Assembly (NCBI GenBank): GCA_030844895.1
Contig: CM061231.1
Span: forward strand, 156,951,889 to 157,015,888
Direction of reading: 5' to 3'
DNA from: Ambrosia x helenae
Taxonomy: Eukaryota > Streptophyta > Magnoliopsida > Asterales > Asteraceae
Length of the DNA: 64,000 nucleotides
The notes under the pieces were generated by a model. The model did no database searches. It saw nothing but the letters and a program-made list of their open reading frames with translations, and was not told the origin of the DNA. The position numbers and the translations under genes were made by a program. Below, in pieces: positions 33,442 to 46,090 of this stretch; within the stretch, counting starts at the first letter, position 1; every line of letters starts with the position of its first letter.

Positions 33442-34640
33442 CAATAAATGTTCAATTGCTACCTCACCGGTTAACACCCTTAGTGTTAAGGTATACCCGA
33501 AGCCTAATGCAATTTCTGACAAAGTGCAACACATGAAAGAGTGGAAAATGAGTTGAGAGCGCATCTTGGTAGCGCCTTTTTTTTGGGTACTTTGAGATGA
33601 CGATTCTACTCTCACTTGCATTACACATGATAGGATTTAAAATTAAAATCGCATGAACATACAAAGCCATGACCAAAATAATTACTCATAATAGTGACCA
33701 AAAAGTTGAGACTATCTATGATTTTTAAAAAGTTATTTAAAACATATGATAATATACCTTAACACTACTAAAAGCTTAAAATAATGTAGTTACCAAAAAA
33801 TATAAATTAATATCACATACTTAAATTTCAAACTTACCAACTTCATTAGGTCCATTATACCATTTTTTTCTTATTAACTATCTCAATCTTTGGCATAATT
33901 ATGAAGATTATATATGATATTACCATTTTTTTTTATTAAATAAAGGTGCCATTAGTTTAACTTGAAAGGATATACCTATAAGAGTATCGGGGCACCTTTA
34001 AGATGGGATATCGGATTCGTTGTTTTCATCTGATACGCCGTCAGAATTAGATCTTGGTGTAAATTGGGATGGATTTTTTGGCTATTAAACTCGAGAGTGA
34101 TATATTGATATCGAAGAAGCATGTCGGAAAAGAAGTTGGAAATTGGGTTTGGTTCAATGGGAATACCACCGCAATTAAAATGGGCTCATTCGAGTTCAAA
34201 GGGTTCAAGTGAGGTGTGACTCTAGAGTTAGTTGTTTGATTTAGGTTCATTGGGTAAATTAAGTTGCACCCTAAGGAGTAAAAAAACACATTGGTAATTA
34301 ATAACTAGAGTTAAATACATTTTTTGTTCCTAAGTTTGGCAAAAATGTCAATTTTCCTCCAAAAGATTAGAAACATCGATTTATCTCTGCAATTTTCATT
34401 AGTTGTTCATTATTATCCAGACCTCTAAAACATTCATTTCCCCGTTAAATCTAACATATGTGAATATGTGATGGGCATCTTAGTCATTTTATCTCTCTTA
34501 TTGACTAAAATGTTTTGTAGGAAAAATGTCATTTTGTCACACATCAAGTGACCAAGATGTCTAACACATGAAAATACATTAATACAACTTAACGAGGGGG
34601 GACAACTGGTTTTGAAGGTTTAGATACCAATTTAACAAAA
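33442..34640. other. No gene seen
   Basis: AT-rich DNA with dispersed repeat phrases. Open frames on the minus strand near 33420-33676 and 34047-34289 have no recognisable domain. Confidence 0.45.
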
Positions 34641-34660
34641 GGCAAAACTTTTGGAGATAA

Positions 34661-35420
34661 ATGGAATCATCTTGGGGTGTAACTAGATCAAGGACCTTTC
34701 AGTGGGGGTGGAACTGGATTAAGGACCTAACCTTGATTAGTGAAAGGATTAGTCTTGGGATCTTCTTCTCCTCATTTGATGATGTTATTCTAAAAGGTGG
34801 GGAAGACAAGTGGGCGTGGAAGACAAGGAGTGACTACCATTGTGCGATATAAGTACTAGACTCAATGTTGTAGCAGCTTGGTTAAGTGAAGAAAATGACC
34901 AGTCTTTTACATGGAACTCGCGGGCTACATTAAATGCTAATTCTATGGAGGTGGAAGGACCTAATGGGGAAGGTGACATCTAAACAAGGATTGGTTTTAT
35001 GTAGGGTTCAGGCAAGCCTTATGTTCTTTGAACACGTTGTGGATATGAGGAACAATATCCGTATCATATCTTCTCGTCTTGCCTTTTTGCCAAATGTATT
35101 AGGTGGGACATTTTTGCGTGGGTTAAAGTCCAAATACCGCAAAATGTTAATACGCTTGATGTTGTTTGTGAGGCTTTAAAGGCTATTCCAGGTACTAGAC
35201 GGTGGAAAAAATGGTACATGTCGGTGCCTTCACAACAATGTTGAGAATTTGACATGCGAGGTACTCAAAGGCATTTGAAGAAAGGTTCATTTCAGTCCCT
35301 AAAACGATGGAGCTTATCAAATAAGACTCTTTCCTTTGGATGTGTCATTGAGCAAGAATACCCACATCCTATTGGGATAAGTGGGTCTCTTTTGATGTTT
35401 TAGATATGTTGTAGTTTGTA
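34661..35420 (+). pseudogene. LINE reverse-transcriptase 3' remnant
   Basis: Reading through stops and frame changes gives the C-terminal region of plant L1-type LINE polyproteins: GGEDKWAWKTRSDYH, then WNSRATLN, then a zinc-knuckle-like HIFSSCLFAKCIRWDIFAW, then RRWKKWY and SFLWMCH. This is the zf-RVT (reverse-transcriptase zinc-binding) part. No RT catalytic domain is left. It is dead and 5'-truncated, as LINE copies usually are. Confidence 0.7.
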
Positions 35421-35519
35421 GCTCTTATTTGTATTTGCTATTTGTTGGTTTTGGGGATGTTTTATTCACCTCATTCCTTTAATCCTTTGAAGGAAAAATG
35501 GTTAGTTATGTTAAAAATT

Positions 35520-36360
35520 AGGTTGGTTGGTATGTAATGGAGCCCATAGGAGCTCCATTGAACCACATCAATGCCACATGTGCAAGGGGCTTCATTGCCT
35601 CCTCCTAATAACACACAAGCACTTGAATAAAGCTCTCAACTTCATTTATAAATTTTATAAAAATTACATAACTCAAATTTATAAATTTAGAGACACAATA
35701 ATTAAAATTAAAAAACCACACTTAAATATAATAGTTATGATTATAAATTCAAGTAAGTATAACATTACATTAGCAAAGTGGGTTCTTAAAATTATTCAAG
35801 CCGCACCATTAGCAAAGTTAGTGTTGTGGATGAGTTGGCACTCGATACGTGACGCCTTAATCGTTTCATCCTCAATTAAGCCCCCTTCGACGTTTAACAC
35901 ATCGTTTAAGAACCTCTCAAATATTCCACACTTTGTTCAGAGTGAAATAAATCTTCGAGTTAATTGATTCATATTACGATGGTTTTCCCCCACATGTTGA
36001 TGGAATGTATTCAAAATCGTGTTTCAAAACCGTTGTGATTCTTGAGGTTGTGCTTGCTCGACGACACTAACCCAACTCGTGGCCAAAACGATATCCTCTT
36101 ACTGAATCCAACATCTTGTCTCCCGCAGACAATTCACAGCCTGATGTGCTTTAGGCCTGGCCCGCCATAACAGCGCACTAGCAGGAAAGGTGCAGCCCCC
36201 TGAGCGCCACTTGCTGCACTGTTCCCTTGGTGTTAGGCGTCACTTCAGTCAGTCTTCCAGAAGGAGCAGACTGTAGCCGCCTGACACACTCTGAAGCAGA
36301 CAAAAAGATCCCCTTCCAGCCAGTGACAGCTCGCCACGTGGACCAATGGCAGGGCGGTAC
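35520..36360. other. Unassigned repeat-like DNA
   Basis: GGAGCCCATAGGAGCTCCATTG near 35538 is a palindrome that looks like a MITE end. The 146-codon frame at 35527-35967 lacks any domain and has low-complexity composition, so I do not call it a gene. Confidence 0.4.
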
Positions 36361-36900
36361 TCCTTTCTCTCTCATTATATAGTTTGCTTTATTTAACTCT
36401 TAGGCCAAATCTAACTATTTGGGCGAAAGGAAGGCAAACCCATAACCCGGTCCCAAGCCCATCATCGAGGTTATGGGTAAATGGTCACCAGAACGCGTAA
36501 ACTCCTATAAATAGGTCTCACATCCTTCAACCAGATTCGACTCTTTAGAGAATTCACTCACACTTACCGGGCCAAGCCACAATTCTTGTGTCTGCTATCA
36601 CGAGTCTCTCAAGACTCTAGGCAGTCGCCTCCTTTCGTACGACCCTCTGATTATTTACAGGTCACGAATCCAGTCTCAGACTGGAGCAAAGGGTTATATC
36701 CTGCAGCAAACACGAGTCGCCACCCCACATACCTCATGTGAGGTAAGTACTGTATTCATTCTCGCTCGTTGTTTCTTCATTGACGCCATCCGTGAGACCA
36801 GAATTTGGTCTACAGATCCACTACCAACACCAGTAACGACAATATTACTGTGCTGATAGTAAGGTACCCGTAACCAATTCTGATGACGCCCGTCCCCTAT
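36361..36900 (+). mobile_element. LTR remnant with Ty3-like end
   Basis: TTGACGCCATCCGTGAGACC near 36780 resembles the sequence that follows the LTR of many plant Ty3/gypsy elements (TTGGCGCCGTCTGTGGGA). A TATAAATAG box at 36505-36520 lies upstream. Neither the other end nor an interior is present. Confidence 0.45.
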
Positions 36901-37005
36901 AATATTGTTACCCTAATGAGTTTAATAGGATCCACACCGGTCACGAGAGCACTTCACCCAAAGCGAACAGCGCACAGGATTTTCCCACACAAACAGACAG
37001 AGAGA

Positions 37006-37014
37006 AAACCCTAA
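37006..37014 (+). promoter_or_regulatory. telo-box in eIF3c 5' UTR
   Basis: AAACCCTAA lies about 70 bp upstream of a 5' UTR intron. Telo-boxes are common in promoters and leaders of plant translation genes and fit the job of the downstream gene. Confidence 0.5.
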
Positions 37015-37076
37015 GCCGCCGTCGCATACACATTCTCCATCATCTCCTTCTTCTTCCTTCCTCATACACAACACAG

Positions 37077-37220
37077 GTATCCTTTCATCTCTTTTCAGAT
37101 CCAAACAACCCAACTCCTTCATTTACCTTATCCCTTTCCTTTTCTTTTCTTACCCCTTGATAGATTTATACTTATTTATATTACTTTCTAACACTTTTTA
37201 TTGTTATTATTATTATGCAG
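37077..37220 (+). other. 5' UTR intron of eIF3c
   Basis: ACACAG|GTATCC donor and TTATGCAG|TTTAAG acceptor bracket a T-rich 144-bp segment between the leader and the start codon at 37257. Confidence 0.65.
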
Positions 37221-37256
37221 TTTAAGGCCTTTCTTTTTAATCTTTGATTCAACAAC

Positions 37257-40200
37257 ATGGCGTCCAAATTTTGGAGTAACCAGGTTTCTTTCTTTCTTTA
37301 CCTTCTTTTATGATAATTGATAAATACATATTAATTCATGTTTTAGGACTCAAGGTATTAATCTTTTTGTATTAAGTTTTAACCTTTTTAACAAATATAA
37401 GATTATTCATTCATGTTTATGATTAATGGGTATTAATCTTTTTTAATATTTTTTATGAAGTTTTAATCTTTTTTAACAAATACAAGATGAATTCATGTTT
37501 TATGATTGATGGGTATTAATCTTTTTTTATGAAATTTTAATCTTTTTTAACAAATACAAGATGAATTCATGTTTTATGATTGATGGGTATTAATATTTTT
37601 TATGAAGTTTTAATCTTTTTAACAAATACTAGATGAATTCATGTTTTATGATTGATGGGTGTTAATCTTTTTGTATAAAGTTTTAACCCTTTTGTGTATT
37701 TTGTTAATGATGATAATAATAATAGGCTGACAGCGAGACTGAATCTGAAGTGAGTGATAACGAGCAAGACGATGTTAGTGAACAAGAGGATGCTACTAAT
37801 GCTCCGGATAGGAACAAGTATCTTTACAACAATGGTGATAGTGACAGTGATGATCCCGATTCGCATAAGCGTGTTATTAAGTCTGCGAAAGATAAGCGGT
37901 TTGAGGAGTTGTCGACCACGATTGATCAGATGAAGAATGCGATGAAGATTAATGATTGGGTTAGCTTGCAGGAGAGTTTTGATAAGATTAATAGGCAGCT
38001 TGAGAAGGTGATGAGGGTTACGGAATCGGATAGGGCTCCGAATAATTATGTTAAGGCGTTGGTGATGTTGGAGGATTTTTTGAACCAAGCTATGGCGAAT
38101 AAGGAGGCGAAGAAGAAGATGAGTAGTAGTAATGCTAAGGCGTTGAATGCTATGAGGCAGAAGTTGAAGAAGAATAATAAGCAGTATGAGGATTTGATTA
38201 ATAAGTGTAGGGAAAATCCGGAAGTTTTGAGGATCAAGAAGAAGTTGAAGAGTCATCGGAAGATGATGATGAGGATGATGACACTGGGTCGGAGATTGAT
38301 GACCCGACAAAAGCGGAAACCGATGAGGATGACGACGACGATGATGAGTTCGATGAGGAGAAGGATGAAAACCAACCTGGTTGGGAGAAAATGAAGAACA
38401 GGAAGGACAAGTTGATGGAAAAGCAGTTTAAGGATCCAAACCAGGTGACTTGGGATACGGTCAACAAGAAGTTTAAGGAGGTTGTTGCTGCTCGTGGTAG
38501 GAAAGGAACGGGAAGGCTTGAACTTGTTGAGCAGCTTACGTTTTTAACCAAAGTGGCGAAAACCCCTGCTCAGAAGCTTGAGATCTTGTTTAGCGTGGTC
38601 TCCGCACAGTTTGATGTTAACCCTGGTTTAAGTGGCCACATGCCTATAAATGTGTGGAAGAAATGTGTTCAGAATATGCTCGTGATACTTGATATCCTCG
38701 AGCAGTATCCGAACATTGTAGTTGATGACACTGTGGAGCCTGATGAGAATGAAACCCAGAAAGGAACGGATTACAATGATACCATACGTATTTGGGAAAC
38801 TTGCAGCTTTTCTTGAAAAGATAGACGTTGAATTCTTTAAGAGTCTGCAGTGTATTGATCCTCACACGCGTGAGTATGTAGAAAGGCTTCAAGACGAGCC
38901 TTTGTTTTTTGTCCTTGCACAAAATGTTCAATCATATCTCGAACGTGTTGGGGACCACAAAGCTGCGTCAAAGGTTGCATTGAAGCTTGTTGAACTAGTG
39001 TACTACAAGCCACAAGAAGTGTACAGTGCCATGAGGAACTTGGCGGACCAGTCAGAAGTTGAAGATAATGGAGAGGAATCGGGTACTGAATCCAAAGGCG
39101 GTCCACCTGCTTTTGTGAATACACCTGAAATCGTGCCTCGGAAACCTAGTTTTCCGACAAGCAGCAGAGAACTGATGGATAAGCTGGTCTCTCTTATATA
39201 CAAACACGGTGATGAAAGGACAAAGGCTCGTGCAATGCTGTGTGATATTTATCATCATGCAATTCTGGACGAGTTTCTATGGCCCGTGATCTGTTGCTTA
39301 TGAGTCACTTGCAGGATAATGTTCAGCATATGGATATCTCCACTCAGATACTTTTTAACAGATCAATGGCTCAGCTTGGTTTGTCTGCTTTCAGGGCCGG
39401 GCTTATTGCTGAAGGACATGGTTGTCTTTCCGAGTTATATTCAGGTGGCAGGGTGAAAGAGCTTCTTGCACAAGGTGTTTCTCAAAGTCGTTATCATGAG
39501 AAGACGCCAGAACAGGTATTTGTCTTTAAATGATCTACGAAAACTAGTAAATGATAGTTTTATGCCTTTCTTATATTTGCTTCTCTTCTTGGTGTTGTGT
39601 CCGAACAAGATAGGCAATAAAAAGCGTGAGGAAAAGTGAGTGTGTTTATCATATATGCATTTTAAAGAGGCATTGTTTTGGTGGTTATTTTTGCATGTTG
39701 ATTACATATTTATCTAATTTAAATGAAACTGGAGGCACAAGTATTGGCATGTTGCATTGACAAAGCTGAGTTAGACTTTTAGGTTATATAATTGATTACT
39801 CTGTCCAACGTTTTCATCTTTTCGTTCTGACTTATTATTATTATTATTATTTTTTAAAATCAGCTATTCTTATTGGTCTGGTCATCTTGGTATTTTTAAT
39901 CACCATAGTTAAAGTTGGTTATTGCTGTTTTTTACTGTCTTAAGGATTTCATTTAAATTGGTTTTTCTTATTGCTTCATTAGGATTTTGTTTTCTCTCAA
40001 CCAATAATGATAGAAGGTACTACGTGTCGTTTGTGGTTGTAGTTGCTCTAGATTTCTTTATTGCTTTATGTATATTTGTTTTCTTACAATATGAAGTCTT
40101 TCTTTCTAAAAATCTATTTTATCATAGCCATAAACAAAGTAAACACCATGTGCTACTTGCTTTATACTTCTATAAGGCTTAAAAGGAGGCAGGTATTAAG

Positions 40201-41828
40201 CTCCGCTTATATGCATATAGATTCTTTGGAACATTTGCAAAAATAATGTCCTTTAGCTTGGGACAATATAAAAAATTGTTAATACATAACACATAGTTGT
40301 TAACGGCGACCATAGCGCCTGCTATAGCGAATAGCGTAGCGTAGCGCTCATATGTCGCTATATGGCTGATAGCGACAAATAGCGGGAAATAGCGAGAAAT
40401 AGCGAGAGTTTTGTATTTTATTTATTTTTATTTTTTTGGTAAAATATACATATAAAATATCTCTAAAATTTTCTTGTGTATCGCTAAATGTGAAATAGCG
40501 CCCACTATTTTATCGCTATCGCTACGTAGCGTATCGGTAGCTTGTTGCTATCGTCTGCTATTTGCTATTGACAACTATGACATAACACCTATCCTTCATC
40601 TCTTTTTAATTTTTTTTCATATTTGCTTTTATTAGCATGTGTTTTATACTATTTTAAGCAGAGTTGGTGTGTTTTACTGGTAGTACCCATTTACTTATGA
40701 ATGAGTTATTTTCGGTTGTGTTTTATCTCAGATAGGTCGAATAGAAACCAGGTTAAAGGGCCATGATCAAATGGGTCAAAGGTGTCAAACGGGTTAAAGC
40801 CTGGCAAAGTCTATACAACCTGTAACCTGATCTGTTTTGTTTCAACTTTAATAACCATTCATTGAATTTTGCAGGAACGCCTCGAAAGGAGAAGGCAGAT
40901 GCCATACCACATGCACATCAACCTTGAGCTTCTAGAATCTGTACACCTAATATGCGCCATGTTGCTGGAGGTTCCCAACATGGCTGCAAACAGCCATGAT
41001 GCAAGGCGCAAAGTCATCAGCAAGACACTAAGAAGGTTACTAGAAATAAGTGACAGGCAGACATTCACCGGCCCCCCTGAAAACGTGAGGGACCACGTAA
41101 TGGCAGCGACTCGGGCTCTTAGCAAAGGCGACTATCAAACCTCTTTTGATGTTATCAACTCACTGGATGTCTGGAAGCTTCTAAAAAACCGTGAATCGGT
41201 TCTATTAATGGTAAAAAACAAGATCAAGGAAGAAGCTTTGAGGACATATCTTTTCACTTATTCATCGTCATACGAGACACTAAAACTGGAGCAGCTGGCA
41301 AAGATGTTTGACCTCACCGAAAGTCAAACTCATTGTATTGTTAGCAAGATGATGATCAATGACGAGCTTCATGCCAGCTGGGACCAACCTACACAGTGCA
41401 TTGTGTTCCATGAAGTTGAATATAGCCGGCTACAGGCTCTAGCGTTCCAGTTAACCGAGAAGCTTTCAGTACTTGCTGAGAGCAACGAGCGAGCCATTGA
41501 GGCGAGGCTAGGAGGTGGTGGGTTGGATTCACTACCATCGAGGCGGCGAGAGGGTCAGGACTACGCAGCTGTTGCTGGCGGTAATAAATGGCAGGACAAC
41601 CAGTCTTACACACAAGGGCGTCAGCAGTCGGGATATGGCGGTGGTCGCCCCTATGGTCCAGGTCAGAATTATCAAAACCGGACTAGTCAATCTAGAGGTG
41701 GGTATCAGAGCACACGGTATCAAGATAGTGCAGGTGCAGGGCGCAACTATGGTGGTTCAGCGGCTAGAGGCGGTCAGATGGATGGCTCTAACCGCATGGT
41801 GAATCTGAACAGGGGTGCTCGTGCTTAG
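37257..41828 (+). CDS. eIF3c: Translation initiation factor eIF3 subunit c
   Basis: eIF3c is a core subunit of eIF3 in the cytosol, holding eIF1 and eIF5 and joining the 40S pre-initiation complex. Coding exons are 37257-37283 (MASKFWSNQ), 37726-39515 and 40875-41828, with GT-AG introns. Signatures in order: acidic N-terminus; KSAKDKRFEEL and NAMKINDWVSLQE; a long Asp/Glu block; VNKKFKEVVAARG; LEILFSVVSAQFDVNPGLSGHMPI; QCIDPHTREYVERL; GDERTKARAMLCDI; SHLQDNVQHMDISTQILFNR; RRRQMPYHMHINLELLE; a PCI domain near EALRTYLFTYSSSYETL; and a Gly/Arg-rich tail. The frame shifts by one base four times, near 38225, 38794, 38802 and 39274. In each case a homopolymer is one base short (TTTTT to TTTT, GGGG to GGG, GG to G, TTTT to TTT). 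Adding four bases gives exactly 925 codons including stop. An essential factor is unlikely to be dead here, so I favour assembly error. Confidence 0.95.
40292..40579. mobile_element. hAT-type MITE, CATAGTT family, in eIF3c intron
   Basis: CATAGTTGTTAACGGCG ... TATTGACAACTATG with a perfect 8-bp duplication ACATAACA (40284-40291 and 40580-40587). The interior has TAGCGAATAGCG repeats. It sits in the 1.36-kb last intron of eIF3c. Confidence 0.88.
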
Positions 41829-43401
41829 CGAAATGCATTCGGGTCAACACTTGAGGATCATAAACTGCTATTTTTTTTTTTTAACGAAAATGTTATGGGG
41901 GTAAGACTATTTTAGACACCTTTTCATTTATGTATCTGTGTTTGAATTGTTAGTTATGACTGCAAGTGATCCAAGTATCACTTAAGTTGCAAGAGTGCTT
42001 TTTAATTATGTACTAAATTTTGCTCGACATAATTCGTGCTTTGGAACTTTTTAAATCTTTTAGATCATGTTTGATTCTTGGAATTTTGGCGGTACTGGAA
42101 TTGATAAAAAAAATGTTAATTTGAAAGCAACACATTATAAACTAGCACTATACCTGTCGCGCTGGGACGGGTTCCTGAAATTCACTACATTTAAACTATG
42201 TGTACATGGAAGATCTCACTAATTTCCTGTGCATGTTAACTCAAATTTTATTATTTAGTTAGCACAATTTAGCATGTCTGCTTCATTATGCATGGAACGA
42301 AATTTTTTAAAGAAAAAACACACAAAACGAAATAGCTTCAAACATACAATGACATATACAAACTACAAATGCTTGAAATAAAGACAACAAAAATTCGCAA
42401 AACAATTGCAATATACAGCTTCACATTACTAAAACCAATACGGGTTCCTGAAAATTTACAATATTCAAACTACACATACATGTTAACACAAGTTTTGTTA
42501 TTTAGTAGGCGCAATTGAACATCTTTACTTGGTTGTATAGAAAACGAAAATGTTTAAGGAAAACAACAAACGATAAAGAAATAGCAACAAACATATAAAC
42601 AAATAATTGTCTTATTACAGCGCAATGTTACCAATATCTAGTGATCTAAAGTTTCCCACACTTGCTGAAGATTGCAACCTTTTTCCGCCTGAATCGTCTT
42701 CCACTTAGTTCACTTTTCTTTTATTCCTGCTATAAGTTACTGAAGTATCAACAACATAATTAGTTTCCTACAAATGTTAGGACTTTAATAAGTAAATCGT
42801 TAAAAAGATGCATTCAGCCGGGAACAAAGAGGTGTAAATTGCTAACAGACTCACAAATCATGTTATTGAATGACTTTTTTTAGTCAAAAGTGCAGGGGAT
42901 ATCAGCTACATTGTCCACATGAGTTAGTAGAGTTTCAATAAGTAAACCCCTTTCGATAATGACAATTATAGGAAGGTTATGGACCGATAACAATATCACT
43001 AAACAAATTACTTTAAAAAAAATATAAAATTACATTTTTAGCAGGTTTAATGCAAAATGGTAAATCTTACTTATATACTTTGTTAGTTACAAAAAAAGCA
43101 TCCTGATTAGAATTAGATTCATATCTCCTTTTTCAAAATCTCAAAAAACGCTAACAATAATCTATTTATCCATTTTAGGGAAAACAGGAAAACTAAATTT
43201 ATTTTAATATTTGTTGAAAGTGGTTGTGAGTGGAGGAGAGAGAAACTGTAATGATTTTTAATGTAATATGTGGTTGTGATTGGTTGTGAGTGAATGGGGG
43301 ATGGGGAAGCTATTGAGAATGCTCTAAAGAGATATGTTTCTCCTTGATAGCCCGTTGTCTGTGTCGCAAATAGTATTTAATGCGGGGTAGAACACAATAA
43401 G
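41829..43401. other. eIF3c 3' flank; no gene seen
   Basis: The first 300 bp are probably 3' UTR. The rest is AT-rich. GGGTTCCTGAAA(A/T)TTCAC-like phrases repeat near 42168 and 42441 with following AT-rich text, an old direct repeat. Confidence 0.45.
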
Positions 43402-43480
43402 AGTTGGAGGTGCAGTGGTTTGAAACGCATTCGATATCCTGCCAGTGCAGGTTCAAGACCCGCGTATGGCGTTTTTTCCC
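43402..43480 (+). mobile_element. tRNA-like SINE head 1
   Basis: GTTGGAGGTGCAGTGGTTTG and CAGGTTCAAGACCCG are spaced like A- and B-boxes. A T-rich run follows. No duplication was seen. Confidence 0.45.
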
Positions 43481-43530
43481 TTTCTTGCGGTACTATATGT
43501 TATACATATTGATTCAGCATAAATAACATA

Positions 43531-43620
43531 AGGGTTGGTGGTGTATTGGTTGGATGCATGCCCCGTAATGCGGTAGGTGCGGGTTCGAGTCTTAGGTGAG
43601 GCGAGTTTTATAGTTTTTTT
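43531..43620 (+). mobile_element. tRNA-like SINE head 2
   Basis: GGGTTGGTGGTGTATTGGTTG and GCGGGTTCGAGTCTTAG give A- and B-box-like blocks about 40 bp apart. It resembles the copy 130 bp upstream in plan, suggesting two insertions of related SINEs. Confidence 0.45.
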
Positions 43621-44995
43621 ACTTTTTTATTTATATATTTTATTCTTGATCACTTAGGCCCAAATCCAACATCATGTTGGATGTCGTGATTTAATGATTC
43701 ATAGCAAGGCTGGCATTCCTAAATGTGTCTTACATTTTTCATACATGCCAGTTTCCTTTTCTAATTGCCACTATTTACGATGTTAGGAATCATAAAACAT
43801 ATTATCTCTTCGGTTGTTTAACTAATGACCACTAACTGGCTGATAAAATGTCTTACGATGTTATGCAGATCATTTCCATGTACCAAAGCCTCTATAAGAT
43901 ATCATGTGCAAGACACATTTTATGTATGTGGAGGAGTACACCAAATCCGCGGATCTAGGATCATCAATGTTGAAACGACAGATGTTGTAGAAAAGAACAG
44001 TTGTCGTTTGAAGAACAAGGCTGGTACACTTTCAGCTGCAACAGTTTTAGCATACAAAGCGGATAGTTGCTTACGTAAATGTTGCAGAGAAGCCTTCACA
44101 CCTTGGTAAGATTATCCGCATCGCCTCACCTATGGGGAAGATTGGATAACGATGTCAAGGGTCGTTGGTATGACAACCACCACAAGCCCATGACCACATC
44201 TGCCATGCCCCATCATGAAGTGTTTTTTAAGGGAACATACGATAGGCAAAAGAGAGGAGGTGGTATATTTTTAACTGTGATTTCATTTGATTTGCTCTTA
44301 TGGCTCAAAATATTCAATTATGAAAACGGATCTTCAACGGTGTGGATTCGTTGAACTTTGAGAGTTTGGTGGCACTAATCATTCATAACGAAATTGATTC
44401 AGGTGAAAGATTTATGTTTAAATCATCTGAATTGTGTTAACATCAGGTGCCCGCTCGCCTACCGTTAATTTTAGCCAACCATAACAATGCACTACTGGTA
44501 CTATAGCAATGTTTGAACCACAACTACCAGTCAACTATTCTTCATATAATACGTATCCTTCATACAATACAATACGTAGAACCCCAGTCGCACGTTGTGG
44601 CCCGCACGACGTGCGTATAGAATCCTCGTTGCATAAATAAGAGATAAACGTGAACTTACGATTTAATAATATTATTTAATAAAATAATATTTTTAATTAT
44701 TATATAGTAAAATAACAATAAAGATAAAAATAAAGATAAAGATAAAAAATATAAATTAATAAATATTTGATTAATTATAACCTCAATTTTTTTTCAAGAA
44801 TTTAAAGGTGGAGATGACCTCACACTAAGTATCATGTGTCCACACCCTAGTATATACATATATTTTTATAACAATGTAATTTTTTTTAAAACGACATGCA
44901 TGTTCTTACTTACTTTTGGACACAACTTTTATTCAAAACCGATTTGCTGTAACGCACTATCTAAATCCACTAATCACATATCATTTATGGCAAAT
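43621..44995. other. No gene recognised
   Basis: Frames at 43825-44109 and 44079-44354 show a more balanced composition than the surroundings (for example EKPSHLGKIIRIASP in one frame) and could be a captured gene fragment, but I cannot name it. CACACCCTAG at about 44843-44852, before T, could be a Helitron 3' end, but no hairpin supports it. Confidence 0.35.
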
Positions 44996-45012
44996 AACTT
45001 CAAATAACTTTT

Positions 45013-45322
45013 TATCCATCCATAGTGGTGGAGTGGTGGAGAGGACTTATGTTCACTTAGGTGATCATGGGTTCAATTCCCACTTCCAACATTATGGTTT
45101 GGTATCCGGGTGAAGATTGAATACGGGTGGCGCCAGTTCGAATCTGACGGGCGGCGAGGTTTTACCGAGTTCTATAACACTGTTGTGCCTTCGGGCGGGT
45201 GGGGCTCGGGTTTCCGCGCATCGGGAGAAGGCGAGGGCTGCTGGAGGTCGAGTAGTCGATTCTTGGGCACGGCGCCCCGCAAGGGTGGTTGCCACACAAT
45301 TGTTCGCCGATAAAAAAAAAAA
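45013..45322 (+). mobile_element. tRNA-derived SINE, full length
   Basis: It opens with TAGTGGTGGAGTGG (A-box region) and GGGTTCAATTCCC (B-box) and ends in an A(12-13) run. It is flanked by a perfect 17-bp duplication AACTTCAAATAACTTTT (44996-45012 and 45323-45339). A second TTCGAATCTGACGGG follows 70 bp after the B-box, as in the 9441 element. The duplication is perfect, so the insertion is recent. Open frames across it are chance. Confidence 0.88.
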
Positions 45323-45567
45323 AACTTCAAATAACTTTTATTTTTTTAATTTTTTTAATACTACAACAAAAGTATTTATTAGCAAAAGAAATCTAGAAGT
45401 AAATACTATTGTTGAAACACTTTTGTAAGAAAAAGAAAGAAAGATTATCCCATAAATAAATAAATAAATATAAAAGGGAACACACATATCCAATCACACT
45501 CACTAACTTTCATCAATCTCAACCCATTAGCTGCCTGCCTCTTTCTCTCTCCGGTCCTATTTCTCCG

Positions 45568-46090
45568 GTAAGACCTGCCGGTTAATCGGAATCCCGATTA
45601 ACCATCAACTCCGATTCACCCGCTTTTTTATTCATTTTATTATTTTTATTTTTATCTATTGCTGCTACTCAAAACCCTGGTTAGGGTTTTTTAGTCAACA
45701 AACCCTAAATTAATAATTGTATAAAGTTTACTTCTTTTTAGTTTATGACGATGATCTGACACTTCACTTGTTAATTCTTAATAATATTCTGTTTCTTTCA
45801 TCGTAATTATAGTATAATCCTTCGTTAGGGTTTATGAAGTTTGCCTACACAAGAAAAATATCAAGGATCTTTTTTTTTTTTTTTTAAATATTTGTTTCTT
45901 GGTTTTGTGGTTGATCTTGTTGTCTAGTCAACTTAAAGTCCATGGTAAGTGTAATGTAACTAATAAATTAGGTATTTTTCGTTCGATTGTCGACGAATTG
46001 CGCCCGTGCTTGGCTAATTATTAATGGTTTTGTTTGATATCATGAAGTTGTAGACTTTTAGTCTATAAATTTGTTTCAAAATTGTTTCAG
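45568..46090 (+). other. 5' UTR intron of SGS3a
   Basis: TCTCCG|GTAAGACC donor and TTGTTTCAG|ATG acceptor; the start codon follows at once. The second SGS3 copy has the same CAG|ATG arrangement, so this intron predates the duplication. Confidence 0.75.

Noticed and set aside
35527..35967. 146-codon plus-strand frame
   Set aside because: Low-complexity Lys/Ile/Asn text starting at a palindromic repeat; likely non-coding repeat.
37639..38310. 223-codon frame antisense to eIF3c
   Set aside because: Opposite strand of the acidic N-terminal coding region; no independent support.
43825..44354. Possible captured gene fragment
   Set aside because: Composition is suggestive, but no frame gives a recognisable domain and stops are frequent, so no gene was called.
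44800..44852. Possible Helitron 3' end (CCCTAG before T)
   Set aside because: There is no hairpin before it and no matching 5' TC end; the motif alone is common by chance.
45092..45428. Several GC-rich open frames
   Set aside because: All lie across the SINE at 45013-45322 and its tail.
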